Shown here piece after piece: positions 36,412 through 46,066 of a DNA stretch of 57,939 bases; the stretch's first letter is position 1; each line of letters begins with the position of its first letter. Location of the stretch: assembly GCA_031260455.1 (NCBI GenBank), contig JAIRJW010000058.1:1-57939 (forward strand). Reading direction: 5' to 3'. Source of the stretch: Fluviicola sp. (GTDB taxonomy: Bacteria; Bacteroidota; Bacteroidia; Flavobacteriales_D; Crocinitomicaceae). The position numbers were made by a program, and so were the translations under genes. The notes under the pieces are model-generated. The model did no database searches and was not told the DNA's origin. It worked only from the letters and a program-made list of their open reading frames with translations.

Positions 36412-37122
36412 TCACCAATTTATTCTTTCTTGAGCAAAAAAGGTAATTTTTTTCTCTTTTTTAACAGCTTCGATAATAAAATCACGAAGCAGGATATTAG
36501 TATCCAGTCGTTCCAAAGGGTTGTTAAAGAAGAACATATTGTCTCCTCCATCAGCTAAAAAATCGGAAGTCACCACCCAAAAATATTTTTTCTCCTTCAC
36601 AGCAGCATCCGGAAATTCCAGTTTTCCTTTTACCAATGAAAAACCACCAATTGGTTCGCCGCCTTTTTCCTTCAGGCAGGCTTCCATTTCAGGGATTTTA
36701 TCGGTCGACAATTTCAGATAAACAATCCGGTTATCAAAAGGCATCACTTTGTAGATATCGCCGATAGTGATCTGTCCTCTTGGTAAATCCGCACGCAAAC
36801 CGCCAGTATTGATAAATGCAACCAGGGGCTCATTCCTGAACAGAATACTATCTTTCACCTCAGCGATCAGTTTATCACAAATCCAGAAGCCCAGTGTCGA
36901 ATTCGGCCTTCCGGTTACCAGGTCAGTTGTTGTTTCGCCAATCACTTGACCGAATTCTTTCATCATTTCCCTGCGGTAAGGGGCAATCATGGAATCCATT
37001 TCGACAGAAGATCGGGTTGATCCGTCAATGGCCTGTTGCGCTTCCTTTACCTGCAAATGATAAGAGCAGGCTGTTACACCTGCTCCTGTTAGAAAAAAAA
37101 GAAAAACAATTATTTTCTTCAT
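36412..37122 (-). CDS. 5'-nucleotidase C-terminal domain lipoprotein
   Basis: 236 residues with a lipoprotein signal (FFLTGAGVTACSYHL). The 5_nucleotid_C domain is recognised by NTGGLRADLPRGQITIGDIY, MPFDNRIVYLKL and TSDFLADGGDNMFFF, which form the nucleoside-binding pocket in UshA. Catalytic metal residues are absent; they are on the next protein. It follows the endonuclease gene by 2 bp. Splitting one enzyme into two adjacent polypeptides is known in Bacteroidota. Confidence 0.9.
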   Translation of the reverse strand: MKKIIVFLFFLTGAGVTACSYHLQVKEAQQAIDGSTRSSVEMDSMIAPYRREMMKEFGQVIGETTTDLVTGRPNSTLGFWICDKLIAEVKDSILFRNEPLVAFINTGGLRADLPRGQITIGDIYKVMPFDNRIVYLKLSTDKIPEMEACLKEKGGEPIGGFSLVKGKLEFPDAAVKEKKYFWVVTSDFLADGGDNMFFFNNPLERLDTNILLRDFIIEAVKKEKKITFFAQERINW

Positions 37123-37124
37123 GT

Positions 37125-39287
37125 TTAGTTTTTCACAATTGATTTTTGAGCTTCACCATACGGCGTTCTCACTTTAACAATATATGAACCTGTTTTCAGG
37201 TCTTGAATATTCAATTCTACCAGAACCTCATTCATCCCGTTTGCAGATTTAACTACTCTTCCGTCTGCTGAAATAATTTCATAACCAGTAATTGTTGTTG
37301 CATCAACGTTCATTGTCAGGATATTCGTGACAGGGTTTGGATACAAAATAAATCCGTTCAATAAAGCCTCTTCCACTTTTGCCGTGCATCCCAAAGATTC
37401 ATAGCTCATGTTTGTGAAGTTTACAAAACAAGCATAATTGGGATTATCAACAAACGGGTTTCTGTTTCCCTGAAGCGAATCTAAAAAGTCGTTTCTCGAA
37501 ATTTCCCATGCATCCGGTAAATCCTGCATGTTCCACTGCTTCAAAATCGCCTGGTCTTGTCCATAAGGAATAGAACTGCTGATCGGATTTGGGAATCCCC
37601 AGTTGTTTCCGGATACAGTTGTGTAACAAATCGCTTCATACATCATCGCTCTTGCAGCATCACCTTTGTGAGCATCTCTCGGTTCAAAAACTCTGTTTCC
37701 GCTCGCGTCAAATCCGAATTTACATCCCAGGTAACCACCTGTTTGTGTAACAACTTTACCTAATGGGTAATTACTTCTTAATGCGTTTGCATCATTCTGG
37801 TTTGTAGGGAACAAATGGTGATAATCGTTATACTCAGGAAGCGCATCTGCAGGGTAACTCGGCATCCAGCTATGGCAATAAGTGTGCTCACGGCTGAAAC
37901 CATTTGTTGTGAAATCGAATGGTTCTGTGTAGATCTTGTTTTCACCGCTGTAAACACAAGTAATCACACGACGGTCCAGTGTAGTATCTCTTGCAGCAAA
38001 CAATCCGATCATCAGGTTTGCATAGTTGCTGTAAAACTGCATTTGATGCGGATTTGTCAAATTATGTAAGTCAGCAACAAACGTTGTACTGCTTGTTGAA
38101 ATTCCGTTATAATAGTTTGCAGGCTGCATAGATCCCAAAGAAGTTACATGCCCTGTCAAAGGAGAAGTTATCAGATAGTTTCTGTATATTCCCGGTCCGT
38201 TATAAGCATATACCGTAAAGTAATAGTCTGTACCTGCAATGATGTTATTCGGGATAAATCCTGTAGATGTTCCAGAATAAACAACCTGAGCATCTCCAAC
38301 AATATCTCCACGCTGATACACCGCACCATCAACAGGCGCACCTGTTATAGCTGAATCTTTTTTACGAAGTACAAGAAATCCTTCAGCTGCTGAAGCCGTG
38401 AACGATCCTGTAATACGGTATGACTTCACGTTAGAGAAAGTTAAGTTTGACGGTTGGGCTGCTGGTTCTGAAGCCAGGTTGCCACCGATTCCGTACAAAT
38501 TAATAATATATGAAGCTTCATCCACATCATTGCTGTTGATTGTCAGCACTGCATTTCTGTTTCCTGCAGCTGCCGGAGTAAAGTTAACCGTCAAAGGCTG
38601 AACGGCACCTGCAGCAACTGTTAAAGGGAATAATGCAACCGTAAAATCAGAAGCATTTGCCCCGGAGACAGTTGCACTGGAAATATTCAGGGTATTTGCA
38701 GTTCCCAGGTTTTCGATATCGAAAACAAACGGAGTCATTGCAGAAACAAGAGAGCTTACTACTTGTGTACCACCTGTAACAATCGTTGTGTTATTGTACT
38801 TCACATTGATTTCCTGTTCAGGAGTTGCTGCACCGACCGCAATACCGACATCATCCAACCCAATGTTTCCGGACGCTTTGTTCGTGTAAATGAAACGAAT
38901 GTAGCGCGTTGCTGACTGCGGGTTATCCGTATACATCTGGTAAGTTCCTGCAGGTGGTGCAGTATGCGTGTGAAGCGTCGTGTAAGTGGTACCGTTATCA
39001 GACTCTTCTACTTTAAAAGTACCTCCTGCGAAAGAGTTTCCTGTCAGGTAATAAGTCAATGCACCGGGACTACTTGCAAAGTAAATAATCAGGTAATCTC
39101 CCGTGTTGTCGAATTTCATTGCCGGAGGTGTATTTCCGGATGCAGTGTAAAAACTGGTACCGGATTCCGTCCATCCGGTAGGTAGGGTTGTTGTTGTAAA
39201 ACTCCAGCTAGTCGGCAACACGGCCTGTGAATATGATAACACACTCATTAACAAGCTAAAAACCAAAGTGTAAACTATTTTATTCAT
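37125..39287 (-). CDS. T9SS-secreted endonuclease I family protein
   Basis: 720 residues. Signal peptide (MNKIVYTLVFSLLMSVLSYS), a jelly-roll-like domain (about 25-150), an Ig-like domain with PGxxxTxxxxF character (155-270), a fibronectin-like domain (275-370), and endonuclease I at about 380-625 with SREHTYCHSWMP, YNDYHHLFPTNQ and NALRSNYPLGKV (catalytic HNH-like residues). A T9SS type A tail begins LNGFILYPNPVTN and ends YGEAQKSIVKN. It should cleave DNA (possibly RNA) outside the cell. It sits between a TonB receptor and the split nucleotidase. Confidence 0.88.
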   Translation of the reverse strand: MNKIVYTLVFSLLMSVLSYSQAVLPTSWSFTTTTLPTGWTESGTSFYTASGNTPPAMKFDNTGDYLIIYFASSPGALTYYLTGNSFAGGTFKVEESDNGTTYTTLHTHTAPPAGTYQMYTDNPQSATRYIRFIYTNKASGNIGLDDVGIAVGAATPEQEINVKYNNTTIVTGGTQVVSSLVSAMTPFVFDIENLGTANTLNISSATVSGANASDFTVALFPLTVAAGAVQPLTVNFTPAAAGNRNAVLTINSNDVDEASYIINLYGIGGNLASEPAAQPSNLTFSNVKSYRITGSFTASAAEGFLVLRKKDSAITGAPVDGAVYQRGDIVGDAQVVYSGTSTGFIPNNIIAGTDYYFTVYAYNGPGIYRNYLITSPLTGHVTSLGSMQPANYYNGISTSSTTFVADLHNLTNPHQMQFYSNYANLMIGLFAARDTTLDRRVITCVYSGENKIYTEPFDFTTNGFSREHTYCHSWMPSYPADALPEYNDYHHLFPTNQNDANALRSNYPLGKVVTQTGGYLGCKFGFDASGNRVFEPRDAHKGDAARAMMYEAICYTTVSGNNWGFPNPISSSIPYGQDQAILKQWNMQDLPDAWEISRNDFLDSLQGNRNPFVDNPNYACFVNFTNMSYESLGCTAKVEEALLNGFILYPNPVTNILTMNVDATTITGYEIISADGRVVKSANGMNEVLVELNIQDLKTGSYIVKVRTPYGEAQKSIVKN

Positions 39288-39298
39288 TTGTTATTTAT

Positions 39299-42034
39299 TT
39301 ATATTCCTATTTTCAAACCAAAATTTAATCTTCTGCCCATTCCAACAAACACAATTGCTGAACTGGCATCGAAGTTTAATCCGTTTTGTGAATCAGTGAT
39401 GTAAACTTTATCCAAAATATTCATAACTCCTCCGTTCAAAGTGAAATAAAGTTTAGATACTTTGAATGTATATCCGAAATTGAAATCTAACAATCCATAA
39501 CTCGGCATTTTCCAGGATTCACGGTCTTTATTAGCTCCTACAAGCGCCAGAGGATCAAAATTCGCATAGTTTTTACCAAAGAATGTATATCTGATTTTTA
39601 CATACAGGTTTTTGATAATTTCATATCTGAACGAACCTCCGATCTGCAATTGAGCAGCATCGCCTACATGTACATTTTTCGCGCTGAAATCAACCGAGTC
39701 AACCATCAGTCCATTGTTATCAATGATATATACCTTGGAGCCCGAAATTGTTTTCCAGTCTGCCAGTGTAAACACTCCCTCAAAATTCATTTTTTTGTTC
39801 AGGTTGTAATTGAAGTCAACTTCAATTCCTCTATGCAATGCATCCAGACCATTGATGTTATAAGAAAACGTTCCATCAGGTGTCACAACTGTCGGAGTAT
39901 ATTGAGGTGGTTTGTTTTTCCACAGTGTGTAATACAGGTTCACATTGGCAGCAAATTTCTTGCTTTTGTACCCGTAACCCAACTCAGCAGAAGCTACTTT
40001 TTGATTTCTCGTTTCCAAGAACGGCATATTGTTATTATCGAAAACGGTATTCATTTTAGGTGCAATACTCAAATACCCCACGTTTACAAAAACATTGTGA
40101 TTTTTGGTAATATTATAGTTCACACCTCCTTTGATCGTACCTCCTAAAAACCACTTTCTGTCGGTAGTTGCAGCTCTTGCTTCAGCTGATTGATTGGTAT
40201 ATTTCCGACCATTATATACAACCGTATCTCCATAACCAACAGCCTGTCTCATAATCGTATCAGCAAAAACTAGGTCCTTTTTCTTGAAATAATCGATACG
40301 CTGATTACCTGTCTCAGAAAGTGAACCGGTCAGGAATGTTGACCACTTGTCTTTTTTGTACTCAACCTGTCCGAATGCTCCACCCCACATCACGATCGCA
40401 TCATTGTAATAAGAAACCTTATCATCCACGCGTTTCATTGCATATCCAAGGTTTCCCAAACCTTTCGGCTGGTTTTTATCGGAATTATCAATTGCATAAT
40501 CTCCTCCCATCAGATCGTAAACCGTCTGATAGTGGCTTCCCCGGTAATACCTGGCATCCAAACCAAAGAGTGTTGAAATGCGCTTATTCACCTTGTATGA
40601 AACAGAAGTAATCACTCCGACCCATTTATGGTCATTATTTGCAGATCTCAGGTAGTTGGAAGAAGAATGCTCGGTTGTACTGTACAAAGAGGAAATACTC
40701 GTCGAGTTCTGATCATAAATCTTCTGGAATTCATACAATCCGGTTGTTGTATCGCGGGCAGGTGTATTCTTCATCGAAGTACCACCTCCTTTACCGACAG
40801 ACAAATACGCAATTGTTGTCCAGTTGAACTTATCGTTCGGGTTCCAGGAATGAGACAAATTGAACTGAGGTTTATGGAAGTAGTTCACTTTTTCATTAAA
40901 CACATCCCCGTTTATCATTCCGTAATTCGGATTATACTTATTTCCGCGTGCTCCGATACTGGCGGTTGTGTAGTACAGGTTACTGGTGTTTCCCACAGAA
41001 TCCAATTGTCTTGTATAATTTATCCCGGTTTGTTTTGCCAGTTTTTCATCTACTACAGAAACAGGCAGTTTTGTTGACCTTTGCCCATGAGACTGAGGGG
41101 CCCCATTCACTCCAAAGGTCAGCAAATGATGCTTTCCGAATTTCTTTTGAACTTTGAAGAAATAAGACCACGCATCATCAAATGTTGCATCAGCATAACT
41201 ACTACCCCATTTTCTGGAACCTGCAAGGGAAATTCCCCAGTTTCCTTTCATCATCCCCGTATTCAATCCGAAAGAAGCTTTATAAAGCCCGTAACTATTT
41301 ACTTCCTGTTTTACGTGAACACCAAACTTCTGGTCAATTCCTTTCGTCATGATATTCATAGTTCCTCCAACAGAAGTAATAGCCAGCTTTGACGCTCCCA
41401 ATCCCCTCTGAACCTGAATAGTTTTGGTAATATCACTCAACCCGTCCCAGTTACTCCAATAAACCTGGCCATTTTCCATATCGTTCACAGGAACGCCATC
41501 TACCAGAACGGCAACATTTCGCTGATCGAACCCACGGATTGAAATACGGGAATCACCAGATCCTCCTCCCTGCTCGGTTGCATACACACCCGGCGTGGAA
41601 TTCAAAATCATTGGCAAATCCCGCGTTCCCAAATCCTCTGAGATCTGTTTTGCAGTAATATTGGAAAACGCAATTGGGGTTTCTCTCAGTTTTGCAACAT
41701 CACGAACAATTTCAACCTCATCAATGATGTTATCACTCGATTCAAGGGTAACGTTATGAACATAATCTGCATTACCTACCACCACCTCAGCCTTGTAATT
41801 CTCAAAACCATAATACTCCGCCGTAATGGTATGTTTCGAGTTTTTTACGACTTGGAACGCATATTTTCCATTAATATCGGAGATTGCTTTTATAGTTGAA
41901 TCACAAACTACAACCGCATCGATTATCGGTTCATTCGTTTCAGAATCTGTTACGACACCGCTCAGCGTAACCGTTTCCTGAGAGAAAACGGCACCGCCGA
42001 TGAATAAGCAAAAGATAAACAGCAAACTTTTCAT
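39299..42034 (-). CDS. TonB-dependent receptor of the nuclease operon
   Basis: 911 residues. Signal peptide, carboxypeptidase-like repeat (TLSGVVTDSETNEPIIDAVV), plug with TPGVYATEQGGGSGDSRISI and DQRNVAVLVDGVPVND, and a large barrel ending MGRRLNFGLKIGI. It is 11 bp from the endonuclease gene and about 40 bp after the lamin-tail gene, so the substrate is probably linked to nucleic acid breakdown (oligonucleotide, nucleoside or a cofactor), by inference only. No SusD is present. Confidence 0.88.
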   Translation of the reverse strand: MKSLLFIFCLFIGGAVFSQETVTLSGVVTDSETNEPIIDAVVVCDSTIKAISDINGKYAFQVVKNSKHTITAEYYGFENYKAEVVVGNADYVHNVTLESSDNIIDEVEIVRDVAKLRETPIAFSNITAKQISEDLGTRDLPMILNSTPGVYATEQGGGSGDSRISIRGFDQRNVAVLVDGVPVNDMENGQVYWSNWDGLSDITKTIQVQRGLGASKLAITSVGGTMNIMTKGIDQKFGVHVKQEVNSYGLYKASFGLNTGMMKGNWGISLAGSRKWGSSYADATFDDAWSYFFKVQKKFGKHHLLTFGVNGAPQSHGQRSTKLPVSVVDEKLAKQTGINYTRQLDSVGNTSNLYYTTASIGARGNKYNPNYGMINGDVFNEKVNYFHKPQFNLSHSWNPNDKFNWTTIAYLSVGKGGGTSMKNTPARDTTTGLYEFQKIYDQNSTSISSLYSTTEHSSSNYLRSANNDHKWVGVITSVSYKVNKRISTLFGLDARYYRGSHYQTVYDLMGGDYAIDNSDKNQPKGLGNLGYAMKRVDDKVSYYNDAIVMWGGAFGQVEYKKDKWSTFLTGSLSETGNQRIDYFKKKDLVFADTIMRQAVGYGDTVVYNGRKYTNQSAEARAATTDRKWFLGGTIKGGVNYNITKNHNVFVNVGYLSIAPKMNTVFDNNNMPFLETRNQKVASAELGYGYKSKKFAANVNLYYTLWKNKPPQYTPTVVTPDGTFSYNINGLDALHRGIEVDFNYNLNKKMNFEGVFTLADWKTISGSKVYIIDNNGLMVDSVDFSAKNVHVGDAAQLQIGGSFRYEIIKNLYVKIRYTFFGKNYANFDPLALVGANKDRESWKMPSYGLLDFNFGYTFKVSKLYFTLNGGVMNILDKVYITDSQNGLNFDASSAIVFVGMGRRLNFGLKIGI

Positions 42035-42074
42035 AAACAGTATAAAGGCATTATAAAAATGGATAATTCCAGAA

Positions 42075-42983
42075 TTATTCGATTATAATGCTTTGTTGAG
42101 AAGAAGATTTATCAGCAAAACTGATTCTTAACAAGTAAGTTCCTTTTCTCAGATTATTTGTTGCAAAAGAAGCAGATGTACTTTGGTCATTTTTATCTTC
42201 TTTTGACACTACTTTTCCAAGCAAATCAATCACCTCGACTGCTTCAATGGTATTGTTTGTGCTGATATAGATCAAACCGTTTGCAGATGCGGGGTTCGGG
42301 TAAATTGAAACAGTGTTCAGTTTATTTTCGGTTACACTTAAAAAACAGTCACATGTGTGAGATCCCAAGTGTGTCCATGTATCTTTAGGCAAAGAATCCC
42401 ACTGCTGATTTACGATAAACGGATCTGGATTTACAGTTACACCTGTTTTAACAGATGACTTGCGAATCAACGTATGGTTCTCTGTCCAAACACGGCCAAT
42501 TGAACCATCGTACGGAGGCTGATCTCCCCAACCATAAGCACTTGTCATTGCAGCATCACCGATTTTTCCCATCAAATCAATCATAGCTGAATTCTTGAAC
42601 AATGCGATTGCATCATTTCCGTTCATATAAGTAGGAGCCGGATAAGCATGATCCAACTGGTTCGCCATTGCCTGCAAAGCTGGCGAACAGGCAGGAGAAT
42701 TTGGCTGATCTGCAGTCTGACCATTCACAATAACAAATGTTGAATACGGCTGAATAGTTCCTGCCAGGTTCAAAACACCTCCGGCGTTAGAAGTATTCGC
42801 TCCGTTTGAAAAACGCTCAACTCTGTAACCAGATAAATCGATTGCTGCACCTGTCGGGTTATACAATTCGATTGCCTTATCGTTCCCTGATCCCTCAACA
42901 TACTCAGAAATAAAAACTTCCGAGCAATTTTGAGCATGAGCAACACCAGACAACATTCCTAAAAAAAGGATTGCTTTTTTCAT
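42075..42983 (-). CDS. Lamin tail domain T9SS-secreted protein
   Basis: 302 residues. Signal peptide (KKAILFLGMLSGVAHAQN), then a lamin tail domain (VFISEYVEGSGNDKAIELYN, DLSGYRVERFSNGANTS, GTIQPYSTFVIVNG), then a T9SS tail (VSIYPNPASANGLIYI ... GTYLLRISF). Lamin tail domains occur in secreted bacterial nucleases and may bind DNA or surfaces. No catalytic motif is seen. It is first in the operon and probably presents a DNA- or matrix-binding surface for the nuclease system. Confidence 0.85.
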   Translation of the reverse strand: MKKAILFLGMLSGVAHAQNCSEVFISEYVEGSGNDKAIELYNPTGAAIDLSGYRVERFSNGANTSNAGGVLNLAGTIQPYSTFVIVNGQTADQPNSPACSPALQAMANQLDHAYPAPTYMNGNDAIALFKNSAMIDLMGKIGDAAMTSAYGWGDQPPYDGSIGRVWTENHTLIRKSSVKTGVTVNPDPFIVNQQWDSLPKDTWTHLGSHTCDCFLSVTENKLNTVSIYPNPASANGLIYISTNNTIEAVEVIDLLGKVVSKEDKNDQSTSASFATNNLRKGTYLLRISFADKSSSQQSIIIE

Positions 42984-43201
42984 AACTTATTGATTATTAA
43001 ATTTACAGATAAAATACTTTGTTCAGGTATAAGAAATCTCCTCAGCTTGACCACTGAAAAATAGCACCAGACACTTCGGGTGAAGCCTTTGCTATTATGA
43101 GTGAGTTTCATTTCTATTTCATTACACCAATTGTTTTATTTCCAGATGGTTTCAGTCTGCAAAACCACAGCATCAAGGAGAACATCCAAAAATTTCCGGG
43201 A

Positions 43202-43209
43202 CAAAGTTA
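43202..43209 (-). promoter_or_regulatory. -7 box TAACTTTG for the nuclease operon
   Basis: Minus-strand TAACTTTG matches TAnnTTTG. It leaves a long untranslated leader before the lamin-tail gene. A -33 element is not clear. Confidence 0.4.
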
Positions 43210-43362
43210 CACCAAAATATCTATTCCAATATTACTTAATTATTAACAATCAGCTAAGGTTATGAACGCCGAAACCCCTTAAATCAAGGGCATATTACAC
43301 AAGGTGTTAACTATTTTACACCTCTCATCCATAATTCACCTCTATACGGAACGCTTTTTGGT

Positions 43363-43370
43363 TATTTTTG
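43363..43370 (+). promoter_or_regulatory. -7 box TATTTTTG upstream of DPP IV
   Basis: Matches TAnnTTTG, 18 nt before the ATG at 43389. Confidence 0.4.
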
Positions 43371-43388
43371 CTCAAAACACAAACTAAT

Positions 43389-45551
43389 ATGAAATTTAAG
43401 TTATTCGTTTTCTTTATCTGGTTCGCCTCTTTTTCATTTGCCCAAAATCTGACTGTTGAAAGCATTTGGAAGTCGAGAGAGTTTTATCCGCGCAGAATTG
43501 ATGGATTCACTGCTCTGAGTGACGGACAATCTTTCACCAAAATAGTGGAAGAGGGTGGAAAATACCTGATGAAGAAATACCAGTTCAAAGATTACAACGG
43601 AGCCGGAACCACCCTGGTAAACTTTTCTGAGATTCAATTCAACGGAAAACCGCTCAGATTTGACGACGGCAAACTGAGTAAAAGCGGAAAATGGTTGCTG
43701 ATCCAGACAAACACTGCTTCGATTTACAGATACAGCTTTTCCACTACTTATTACATCTACAATATTCAAAGTAAAGAAACACACAAGGTTCATACAACGG
43801 AAGCTTCCCAGACACTGGGCACTTTCTCACCGGATGAAACCAAACTGGCATACATTTCCGGGAACAACCTCTTTGTTTACGATCTTATCAACCACACTTC
43901 CAGGCAAATTACGTTTGATGGCAAACAAAACAGTATTATCAACGGTACAACCGATTGGGTTTACGAAGAAGAATTTGCCATTACACAAGGATTCGAATGG
44001 TCACCAGACTCAAAATACCTTGCTTTTATGCGCTTTGATGAAACGCATGTAAAAGAATTCCAAATGGCAATTTACGATAGTCTTTACCCGGAACAATACA
44101 CCTTTAAATATCCGAAAGCCGGAGAAGCAAATTCCAAAGTAACCTTCCACATTGCTAATACCGAAACAGCAGAAATCAAACCCGTTTCCCTGGGAGATTA
44201 CGAATACCTTCCGCGCTTTCAATGGTCACCAATCAAAAATGAAGTATTCATTTCTACCCTGAATCGTCATCAAAGCCACGTGAAGTACCATTTGGTAAGT
44301 AACCCGGAAAATCCTTCCGACCGCGTTTTCTATGAAGAGCAATCCACTACTTACCTGGATGCCGATAACGTAATTTTATTAAAAGACGGAAACTCCATGC
44401 TGCGAACTTCGGATAAAGACGGATACAATCATATTTACCACCTCACCTTCTCCGGAACACTCACCCAGGTTACCAAAGGAAAATGGGATGTGATAGATCT
44501 TTACGGAATTGATGAAAAAAAAGGAACCGTCTTCTATTCTTCTTCAGAAAACGGAGCGATGAATAAATCCCTCTATTCCATCCAATGGAAAGGAAACGGA
44601 AAAACGCTGATCTCTGCCGCAACCGGATACCACGATGCGGAATTCGCACCGGGATTCAATTACTTTATCCGCACCAGTTCCACGGCAAATACTGTTCCGA
44701 CGTACACTTTATGCGACCACACCGGGAAAGAATTCCAGGTTCTCGAAACCAACAAGGAACTTCAGCAGAAATTCGACGGTATGAACCTGAGCAAAAAAGA
44801 ATTCATCCAGATTGACGGAGCTGTGGGCAAACTAAATGCCTGGATAATGAAACCGGCAAATTTCGATCCGAACAAAAAATATCCGGTTTATTTCAACGTC
44901 TATTGCGGGCCTGGAAGCAATATGGTAACTAACGATTACGATGGCCCGAACTACCTGTATCACCAGTTACTGACTCAAAAAGGGTACATCGTATTCTCTG
45001 TTGACACCAGAGGAACGCAGTTCCAGGGATCGGAGTTCAAAAAATCCACTTACCTGCAGTTGGGGAAACTGGAAACGGAAGACCTGATCGCTGTTGCCAA
45101 AAACCTGCAAAAGGAGTCGTATGTGGATCCGGACAGAATCGGGATCATGGGATGGAGCTACGGAGGTTTCATGACTTCGCTTGCAATGACCAAAGGTGCT
45201 GATGTTTTCAAAATGGGAATTGCTGTTGCCCCTGTTACCAACTGGCGTTATTACGACAATATCTATACGGAACGCTTCATGAGAACTCCTCAGGAAAATG
45301 CCAGCGGATATGATGACAACTCCCCGGTAAACTATGCTAACAAACTGAAAGGAAAATTCCTGCTGATTCACGGTTCTGCAGACGACAATGTACATTACCA
45401 GAACACCATGGAATTCATCACAGCGCTTGTGAAAGCAAACAAGCAGTTCGATCTGTTTGTCTACCCGAATAAAAATCATGGAATTTACGGTGGAAACACA
45501 CGCAATCATTTATACACCATGATGCTGGATTACACTCTGAAAAATTTGTAA
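43389..45551 (+). CDS. Dipeptidyl peptidase IV (S9)
   Basis: 720 residues from the ATG at 43389 with a signal peptide (MKFKLFVFFIWFASFSFAQ). An eight-bladed propeller domain comes first, then an alpha/beta hydrolase domain. The catalytic serine is in GWSYGGFM, the aspartate in GSADDNVH, the histidine in NKNHGIYG. The glutamates that bind the peptide N-terminus are in WVYEEEFAI. It removes Xaa-Pro dipeptides from peptides outside the cytoplasm. Single gene, own promoter. Confidence 0.93.
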   Translation: MKFKLFVFFIWFASFSFAQNLTVESIWKSREFYPRRIDGFTALSDGQSFTKIVEEGGKYLMKKYQFKDYNGAGTTLVNFSEIQFNGKPLRFDDGKLSKSGKWLLIQTNTASIYRYSFSTTYYIYNIQSKETHKVHTTEASQTLGTFSPDETKLAYISGNNLFVYDLINHTSRQITFDGKQNSIINGTTDWVYEEEFAITQGFEWSPDSKYLAFMRFDETHVKEFQMAIYDSLYPEQYTFKYPKAGEANSKVTFHIANTETAEIKPVSLGDYEYLPRFQWSPIKNEVFISTLNRHQSHVKYHLVSNPENPSDRVFYEEQSTTYLDADNVILLKDGNSMLRTSDKDGYNHIYHLTFSGTLTQVTKGKWDVIDLYGIDEKKGTVFYSSSENGAMNKSLYSIQWKGNGKTLISAATGYHDAEFAPGFNYFIRTSSTANTVPTYTLCDHTGKEFQVLETNKELQQKFDGMNLSKKEFIQIDGAVGKLNAWIMKPANFDPNKKYPVYFNVYCGPGSNMVTNDYDGPNYLYHQLLTQKGYIVFSVDTRGTQFQGSEFKKSTYLQLGKLETEDLIAVAKNLQKESYVDPDRIGIMGWSYGGFMTSLAMTKGADVFKMGIAVAPVTNWRYYDNIYTERFMRTPQENASGYDDNSPVNYANKLKGKFLLIHGSADDNVHYQNTMEFITALVKANKQFDLFVYPNKNHGIYGGNTRNHLYTMMLDYTLKNL

Positions 45552-46066
45552 TTCTTATTTCAGATGTTGTCAGATCCATTACCCGGACACTTATCAATAC
45601 CGGAGTTATTCAAGTAATCAAATACGGCGATAGCTCCGGTTGAAATGAACTCACGGGGACACTTTTTCTGACAGCTCCCAGGGATTGCTACGCCTCCGTC
45701 TCTATGAATCCTGAATGTGATTTACTTTCCGGGCAATTTATTGAAATTTGATTTTTATTTTCAAACGCGAAGGAGAAAAGGCAAAGCTTTTGAAGACGGG
45801 GCAGACGTTACACGAGGTGCGAAGAGAGCAAAGTCCTGAAAAACCTCTGTTTCGAAAAAATGGCCACCTATATTTGCGTACATGGAAAAGATCTAAAACA
45901 AACACTTTCAAACTGTTATGTCTTCATCATTTTTATCCGTTTTTGAAGCTTTAACAAAGTATAACTATTTTGCAAAAAAAGATTTCAAGGGGAGGATTAT
46001 CATATTCAATTCTTTATTAATTTAGTGCGGCTAATAAAAAATTAGATAATACTCTTACAGATCATC
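45552..46066. other. Long intergenic region with relic ORF and orphan promoter
   Basis: 515 bp. The left part holds a short coherent minus-strand frame (45560-45721) without a start codon. A TATATTTG box at 45869-45876 is followed by ATG and a stop after four codons. No complete gene is seen. The gltA promoter must lie within this region. Confidence 0.5.
45560..45721 (-). pseudogene. Possible gene remnant
   Basis: An open stretch of 53 codons between two stops, without ATG, GTG or TTG at its start. The translation includes GGVAIPGSCQKKCPREF, TGAIAVFDYLNNSGID and KCPGNGSDNI, of protein-like composition with three cysteines. It may be the C-terminal remnant of a decayed secreted protein, or coincidence. 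No family recognised. Confidence 0.25.

Larger units (their letters stand above)
42984..43388. other. Divergent intergenic region between nuclease operon and DPP IV
   Basis: 405 bp without genes. It contains a TAACTTTG box on the minus strand (43202-43209) and TATTTTTG on the plus strand (43363-43370), each facing its gene. The leftward leader would be about 210 nt; I see no recognised riboswitch in it. Confidence 0.5.

Noticed and set aside
42984..43201. Riboswitch in the long leader of the nuclease operon
   Set aside because: No conserved riboswitch core was recognised by eye; the leader length depends on an unproven promoter box.
45748..45954. 68-residue plus-strand frame before gltA
   Set aside because: Very basic, low-complexity translation with no promoter spacing; it contains the orphan -7 box inside it.
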